From the NCBI RefSeq assembly GCF_001425165.1, contig NZ_LMDU01000001.1, forward strand, positions 156,075-220,074: DNA of 64,000 nt, in the 5' to 3' direction. Under the pieces are notes generated by a model. It saw only the letters and a list, made by a program, of their open reading frames with translations, did not search any database and was not told the origin of the DNA. Of this stretch, positions 59,407 through 64,000 are shown piece by piece; the first letter of the stretch is position 1, and every line of letters begins with the position of its first letter. A program made the position numbers and the translations under genes. Source of the DNA: Pelomonas sp. Root405 (lineage in GTDB: Bacteria; Pseudomonadota; Gammaproteobacteria; Burkholderiales; Burkholderiaceae_C).

Positions 59407-59949
59407 TCAATCCGGCGTGACGAGCTCGCGCTCGGTCAGGATCAGGGTCAGCGCGCGGTCATGCGCCTCGACGGCGAAATGCGTCTCGCTGCCCGACCAG
59501 GCCAGGCCGATGGCCGTCACTCCGGGATGCGCCGCCATCCAGCGGTCGAAATAGCCGCCGCCGTAGCCCAGGCGAAATCCTTCGCGCGTGAAACCGACGC
59601 AGGGCACCAGCACGACATCGGGCACGGCAACCGCGCCGCTGGATGTCGCGATGCCGCACTCGTCCTGCGCGGCGGGTGCGCTGCCGTCCCAGCGCCGGAA
59701 CACCATCTCGGCCGGTTCGCGGCGCGCAAACGGCAGCGCGCGCGGGTAGGGCAGTTCGCCGGGGTCGAACTCGCCCGCCAGCGGCCAGTACACGCCCAGC
59801 AGCTCGGGCTCCAGCTGCGCCAGCAGCTCGGGCAGCGCTTGGGTGAGGGCGGCCTGCGCGGTCTGGAAGGCCGGGCTGGCCGCAAAGTCGCGGCGCGCGG
59901 CCAGCAGCTCGCGGCGCAGGGTCGGGCGGTCGGGGTGGGCAGCGGTCAT
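59407..59949 (-). CDS. 5-formyltetrahydrofolate cyclo-ligase (paralogue 2)
   Basis: A 180-residue 5-FCL family protein: TLRRELLAARRDFAASPAFQ, LLGVYWPLAGEFDPGELPYP, VVLVPCVGFTREGFRLGYGG and GYFDRWMAAHPG. The full ATP-site motif GYGGGYFDR is present. Its placement near slt and an NDUFA9-like gene is common in Burkholderiales, so this is probably the housekeeping copy. Confidence 0.92.
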   Translation of the reverse strand: MTAAHPDRPTLRRELLAARRDFAASPAFQTAQAALTQALPELLAQLEPELLGVYWPLAGEFDPGELPYPRALPFARREPAEMVFRRWDGSAPAAQDECGIATSSGAVAVPDVVLVPCVGFTREGFRLGYGGGYFDRWMAAHPGVTAIGLAWSGSETHFAVEAHDRALTLILTERELVTPD

Positions 59950-60073
59950 CGGCCAATTAAAACCCAGGGCGCGTGTCGGTCCTCAGGGCTGGGGACGTTC
60001 CTGGTTGTCGCGCTGCTCACCAGGCGCTGTCAGGGGCTATGGTCGTCTTTCGTCTCCACCACGGAAGCCGCCC

Positions 60074-61699
60074 ATGCCCACGCCCGACGCCCCCTACCAC
60101 CCCATCATCTACGTGCGCGGCTATGCGATGTCGCGTGGCGAGATCGATGAGACCGCGGCCGACCCCTTCTGCGGCTTCAACCTCGGCTCGACCATGTACC
60201 GAGCCGTGCCCAACAAGACCGAGCGCCCGCGCAAGTACGTCTTCGAGTCGCCCGTCGTGCGGCTGGCGTCGGAGTACCAGTACCAGGACGTCTACGAGGA
60301 CGGCTACGACATCATCGACGACGAGTGGGAGCTCGACTCCATGGGCAAGCCCACCGGCAACAAGCTGGGCAACCGCTGCATCGTCATCTACCGCTACTAC
60401 GACGCCGCCTCCACCCATCTCGGCAACGGCAAGACGCCGGAGATCGAGGACTTCGCCAAGGGCCTGTCCAAGCTGGTGGCCCGCGTGCGCGACCTGGTCT
60501 GCAAGAACCCCGACAACAAGATCAAGCCGGCCGATTTCCGCTGCTACCTGGTGGCGCATTCCATGGGCGGCCTGGTCTGCCGCGCCTTCCTGCAAAACCC
60601 GGCGCTGGATACCGAGAAGGTGGTCCAGCATGTCGACAAGTTCTTCACCTATGCCACGCCGCACAACGGCATCGACGTGCTGGGCCAGAACATTCCGTCG
60701 TGGCTGGGCGTCAACGACATCTCCAACTTCGACCGCGACAAGCGCATGCCGGACTACCTGGACCTGGCCGCTGCCGCCAAGAAGCACAAGCGCGTGGACC
60801 TGGTGCCGGAGGCGCGCTTCCCGTCGCGCCGCATCTTCACGCTGGTGGGCAGCAACCGGCTGGACTACGAGGCCGCCGCCGGCATGTCGCGCAGCTTCGT
60901 CGGCCATGGCAGCGACGGCCTGGTCAAGATCGAGAACGCGACGCTGTGCGGCCTGGACGCCAAGAACAACATCACACAGCAATGCGCCAAGGCGGTCGTC
61001 TACCGCGCCCACTCGGGTTACTTCGGCATCGTCAACAGCGAGGAGGGCTTCCAGAACCTGGCGCGCTTCCTGTTCGGCGACGTGCGCGTGGATCTGTGGC
61101 TGGAGATCGAGGACATCCGCCTGCCCGACAAGGTGCAGGCGGAGGCCGACGCCGGGCGGGCCGTCAACGCCCTCTACCAGATCGAGGTGCTGGCCTCGCC
61201 GCGCGGCAAGCTCTGGTACCTGACCCGGCGCACGACCGAGGAGGACTCGGTCGCCTGCGTGGCCCATGCCGACTGGCAGAAGAACGCCAGCCTTTACCTC
61301 AGCTCGGTCTTCCTGGCCAACCGCGCGCGGGTCAACATGCAACGCAAGTCACTGGCCTACGGCATGACGCTGGGCGTGCGCGTGCCCGACTACGAGATCG
61401 AGAAGCGGCTGTGGCTCAACGAGCACTTTGAGGGCGGCTATCTGTTCCGCAATGCGCTGATCCTGGAGATGGTGCCCCCGGCCAAGGAAGGCGAGGACTG
61501 GAAAGTCAAGTACGCCTGGCAGGACGCCGGCGTGTCCATGGCCGACACCGAGATCAAGGCCACCCAGCTGAAGTCCGGTCGCATCGAGGTCAGCGTGCCC
61601 TTCGACAGCAGCACCGTCGGCGCCAACGGCAAGATGAAGCCCAGCAACCCCGGCATCCGCGGCCGCCTGCGCTTCGAGATCGAGGGCTGGAACCAATAG
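60074..61699 (+). CDS. Lipase-like alpha/beta hydrolase, cytoplasmic
   Basis: A 541-residue protein without a signal peptide. Oxyanion-side opening strand PIIYVRGYAMSRGEI. The nucleophile elbow is A-H-S163-M-G-G (LVAHSMGGLVCRAF), a common lipase/PGAP1-like form. FTYATPHNGIDVLGQ is typical of such lipases, and SFVGHGSDGLVKIENA may hold the acid. The C-terminal 200 residues are beta-rich and unfamiliar. Substrate unknown; esters of lipids are most likely. It is inserted between the cyclo-ligase and slt genes. Confidence 0.78.
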   Translation: MPTPDAPYHPIIYVRGYAMSRGEIDETAADPFCGFNLGSTMYRAVPNKTERPRKYVFESPVVRLASEYQYQDVYEDGYDIIDDEWELDSMGKPTGNKLGNRCIVIYRYYDAASTHLGNGKTPEIEDFAKGLSKLVARVRDLVCKNPDNKIKPADFRCYLVAHSMGGLVCRAFLQNPALDTEKVVQHVDKFFTYATPHNGIDVLGQNIPSWLGVNDISNFDRDKRMPDYLDLAAAAKKHKRVDLVPEARFPSRRIFTLVGSNRLDYEAAAGMSRSFVGHGSDGLVKIENATLCGLDAKNNITQQCAKAVVYRAHSGYFGIVNSEEGFQNLARFLFGDVRVDLWLEIEDIRLPDKVQAEADAGRAVNALYQIEVLASPRGKLWYLTRRTTEEDSVACVAHADWQKNASLYLSSVFLANRARVNMQRKSLAYGMTLGVRVPDYEIEKRLWLNEHFEGGYLFRNALILEMVPPAKEGEDWKVKYAWQDAGVSMADTEIKATQLKSGRIEVSVPFDSSTVGANGKMKPSNPGIRGRLRFEIEGWNQ

Positions 61700-61760
61700 G
61701 GATTCCCCCTGGGTTAAATTCGTCCGGTGGGCGTGAGCGCCGGACGCAGAGGTAGTAGGC

Positions 61761-63749
61761 ATGACGGCGGTGAAGTGGTGGCTCGGGATGAGCCTGATGT
61801 GGGCCCTGGGATGCGGGGCACAACCGGGGCCGGGCGACCTGGCCGTGCAGGCCCGTGAGGCCTGGGTCAAGCGCGACCGCCCGCGGCTGGCGTCGCTTGC
61901 CGACACCGCGCGCCGCCAGAACGATCCGCTGGCCGGCTGGGTCGACTACTTCGACCTGAACGCGCGCATGGCCGAGATCCGCCAGCCCGACATGGATGCC
62001 TTCTATGCGCGCTACCCCGGCAGCTATGTCGAGGACCGGCTGCGCAACGACTGGCTCCTGGAACTGGGCCGCCGCCGCGACTGGGCCAACTTCCGGCGCG
62101 ACCATGTGCCCTACCAGATGCGCGATGACCGCGAGGTGGCCTGCTATGCACTGCTGGCCGACCATGCGGCCGGCAGCAAGGTCGCCACCGACACTGCCCG
62201 GGAAGCCTGGATGGGCCAGAAGGACGGCGACGACGGTTGCCAGCAGCTGGCCAAGGCCATGCTGGAGGCCGGCCAGTTCAAGCCCGACACTGTCTGGGCC
62301 AAGGCGCGCTTGGCGATCGAGCAGAGCCGCCCGCGCGCCGCGCGCCAGGCCGTCGCGCTGCTGGGCAGCAAGCCCTTCGATCAGAAACTGGCCGAACTGC
62401 AGGACAACGCCGGCCGCTACCTGACGCGCAAGGCCCGCACCTCACCGCGCGCGGAAGCGGAACTGACGGCGCTGGCCCTGGCCCGCGTCGCGGCCAACGA
62501 CCCCGAGCAGGCCGGCGACCTGCTGGGCGACAAATGGAGCCGCCTGCCCGCCGACCTGCAGGCCTGGCTGTGGGCACAGATCGGCCGCCAGTCGGCGCTG
62601 CGCCTGCGCGACGACGCCATGCCCGCCTTCGAGCGCGCCGCCAAGCTGGCGGCCGAGCTGGACTGGAGCGACGACACGCTGGCCTGGGCCGCGCGCGCCG
62701 CGCTGCGCGCCAAGCAGCCGGCCGTCGCGCTGCGCGCCATCGAGAAGATGAGCCCGGCCGAGCAGCGCGACCCGGCCTGGGTCTACTGGAAGGCCCGCGC
62801 GACGCGCATGCAGGGCGATGCGCCGACGGCACGCGCCCAGCTCGCCGCGATGGTGGCGTCGCCCCAATACGGGCCGCTGAACTACTTCGGCCGCCTGGCC
62901 GCCGAGGACCTCGGCCTGCCGACGCCGCTGCCATCCCCCCCCGCGCCGCTGACCGCCGAGGAGCGCCGCGCCGCCCGCCAACACCCCGGCCTGACGCGCG
63001 GCCTGCAGCTCATCGAGTTCGGCCTGCGCAGCGAGGGCGTGCGCGAGTGGAATTTCTCGCTGCGCGGCATGGGCGACCGCGCCCTGCTGGCCGCCGCCCA
63101 GGAAGCCTGCGACCGCGAGGTCTGGGACCGCTGCATCAACACCAGCGAGCGCACCAAGACCGAGATCGACATCGCCCAGCGCTACCCCCTGCCGTTCCGC
63201 ACCGAACTTCAGCGCGAGGCGCAGAACGCCGGCCTGGACCCGGCCTATGTCTACGGCCTGATCCGCCAGGAATCGCGCTTCGTGCTGGACGCGCGTTCCC
63301 ATGTCGGCGCGTCGGGCCTGATGCAGGTCATGCCCGCCACGGCCAAGTGGACGGCCAAGAAGGCCGGCCTGGACTACAGCCCCGCCCGCATCCACGACCG
63401 CGACTTCAACCTCCGCATCGGCACCCATTACCTGAAGCTGGTGCTGGACCGTTTCGACGGCGCCCAGGCCCTGGCCGCGGCCGCCTACAACGCCGGCCCC
63501 GGCCGCCCGGCGCGCTGGCGCGATGGCCCCGTCATCGACGCGGCCATCTGGGCCGAGAACATTCCCTTCACCGAGACGCGCGACTATGTGCGCAAGGTGC
63601 TGCTCGGCGGCGCGGTCTACGCCCAGGTGCTGGGCCTGCCGGCCACGCGCGTGCGCGAGCGCCTCGGCGCCAGCGTCGGCCCGGCCGGCATGCGCGCCGC
63701 AGATGTCAGCGATGTGCCGCCGGCGGCGGCGGGGGATGCCAAGTCATGA
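61761..63749 (+). CDS. slt: Soluble lytic murein transglycosylase
   Basis: A 662-residue exported Slt70-type enzyme: signal peptide of about 20 residues (possible lipobox ALGCGA), a long alpha-superhelical U/L domain to about residue 480, then the lysozyme-like domain. Catalytic Glu504 is in YGLIRQESRFVLDARSHVGA, followed by SGLMQVMPATAKWTAKKAGL and AAAYNAGPGRPARWRDG. It cleaves peptidoglycan with formation of 1,6-anhydro ends. GAGG lies upstream of the ATG; the stop overlaps the next ATG. Confidence 0.94.
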   Translation: MTAVKWWLGMSLMWALGCGAQPGPGDLAVQAREAWVKRDRPRLASLADTARRQNDPLAGWVDYFDLNARMAEIRQPDMDAFYARYPGSYVEDRLRNDWLLELGRRRDWANFRRDHVPYQMRDDREVACYALLADHAAGSKVATDTAREAWMGQKDGDDGCQQLAKAMLEAGQFKPDTVWAKARLAIEQSRPRAARQAVALLGSKPFDQKLAELQDNAGRYLTRKARTSPRAEAELTALALARVAANDPEQAGDLLGDKWSRLPADLQAWLWAQIGRQSALRLRDDAMPAFERAAKLAAELDWSDDTLAWAARAALRAKQPAVALRAIEKMSPAEQRDPAWVYWKARATRMQGDAPTARAQLAAMVASPQYGPLNYFGRLAAEDLGLPTPLPSPPAPLTAEERRAARQHPGLTRGLQLIEFGLRSEGVREWNFSLRGMGDRALLAAAQEACDREVWDRCINTSERTKTEIDIAQRYPLPFRTELQREAQNAGLDPAYVYGLIRQESRFVLDARSHVGASGLMQVMPATAKWTAKKAGLDYSPARIHDRDFNLRIGTHYLKLVLDRFDGAQALAAAAYNAGPGRPARWRDGPVIDAAIWAENIPFTETRDYVRKVLLGGAVYAQVLGLPATRVRERLGASVGPAGMRAADVSDVPPAAAGDAKS

Positions 63750-64000
63750 GCTTTTCGGTCCTGGTTCTGGGCGGCAGCGGCTTTGTCGGCCGCGCGCTGT
63801 GCGAGCAGCTGATGCGCCGGCTGGGCGCCGGCGTGCGCATCACCGTGCCGACGCGCCGCCTGGCCCATGCGCGCGACCTGCAAAGCCTGCCCGGCGTGAC
63901 CGTGTTGCAGGCCGATGTCTTCCGCGACCTGGCCACGCTGCTGTCTGGTCATCACGCCGTCGTCAACCTCGTCGCCATCCTGCAAGGGAATGCCGCCGCC
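63746..64000 (+). CDS. NDUFA9-like NAD(P)-binding protein, partial
   Basis: The first 85 codons of a gene cut by the window end. The Rossmann start VLVLGGSGFVGRALCEQLMR and the following RITVPTRRLAHARDLQSLPG, VVNLVAILQG match the complex I NDUFA9-like branch of short-chain dehydrogenases. The ATG overlaps the slt stop (ATGA). In related genomes this pair is common. Confidence 0.88.
   Translation, partial: MSFSVLVLGGSGFVGRALCEQLMRRLGAGVRITVPTRRLAHARDLQSLPGVTVLQADVFRDLATLLSGHHAVVNLVAILQGNAAA

Noticed and set aside
57753-59420. 555-codon open frame antisense to the CPA2 antiporter
   Set aside because: Gln/Arg/His-rich shadow; the minus-strand antiporter is clearly the gene.

Overview
The window is high-GC DNA from a betaproteobacterium, most likely a Burkholderiales relative of the Roseateles/Rubrivivax/Leptothrix group. 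The evidence is gene content and order: torF-glnK-amtB, proteobacterial gshA and gshB, a Bug-type tricarboxylate-transporter binding protein, a LysR/DUF2917 pair, and 5-formyl-THF cyclo-ligase followed by slt and an NDUFA9-like gene at the right edge. No tRNA, rRNA or CRISPR array was seen. All database-type assignments come from reading motifs; no search was run.

The left 27 kb is accessory. It opens with an ArsR-controlled fatty-acid desaturase (0.3-2.0 kb) and a compact tyrosine recombinase (2.1-2.7 kb). A 14-kb periplasmic oxidation cluster follows (3.1-16.9 kb): LysR regulator and YeiH-type exporter, two exported beta-propellers, an exported metallo-beta-lactamase-fold protein, several small exported proteins, two ECF sigma/anti-sigma pairs, and a SorA-type sulfite dehydrogenase with its cytochrome c. 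Four genes in it share CGGAATA-N16-CGTC, and two other transcription units share GAATGA-N16-CTCTT. I read these as the promoters of the two sigma factors.

Next is a patchwork (17.4-27.2 kb): DUF3606 and LigD without a Ku gene, four small XRE-type regulators with palindromic operators, and a six-gene overlapping operon of mostly unknown proteins (HAD 'Swiss army knife' domain, calcineurin-like phosphoesterase, antitoxin-like C-terminal domains). It ends in IS3-family scraps and zinc-ribbon genes. At about 27.2 kb this patchwork ends abruptly inside comM, of which only the first 66 or so codons remain.

From 27.4 kb rightwards the DNA looks like core chromosome: a sigma-54/NtrC promoter driving torF-glnK-amtB, a membrane diguanylate cyclase, gshA, a TonB-dependent receptor, kup, a class II amidotransferase, benE, gshB and a DUF885 protein. 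At 42.9-43.4 kb sits a TumA antitoxin with a truncated TumE toxin. After a membrane metallophosphoesterase come a PhzS-like monooxygenase and MarR pair sharing a palindromic operator, and then a coupled run of Bug binding protein, TPR-zincin peptidase, FUSC transporter and glutathione-dependent formaldehyde dehydrogenase. The last 10 kb carries two 5-formyl-THF cyclo-ligase paralogues, a TfoX-like protein with a histone-like tail, LysR/DUF2917, a membrane-anchored LuxR protein with DUF4199, a CPA2 antiporter, a lipase-like protein, slt and a partial NDUFA9-like gene.
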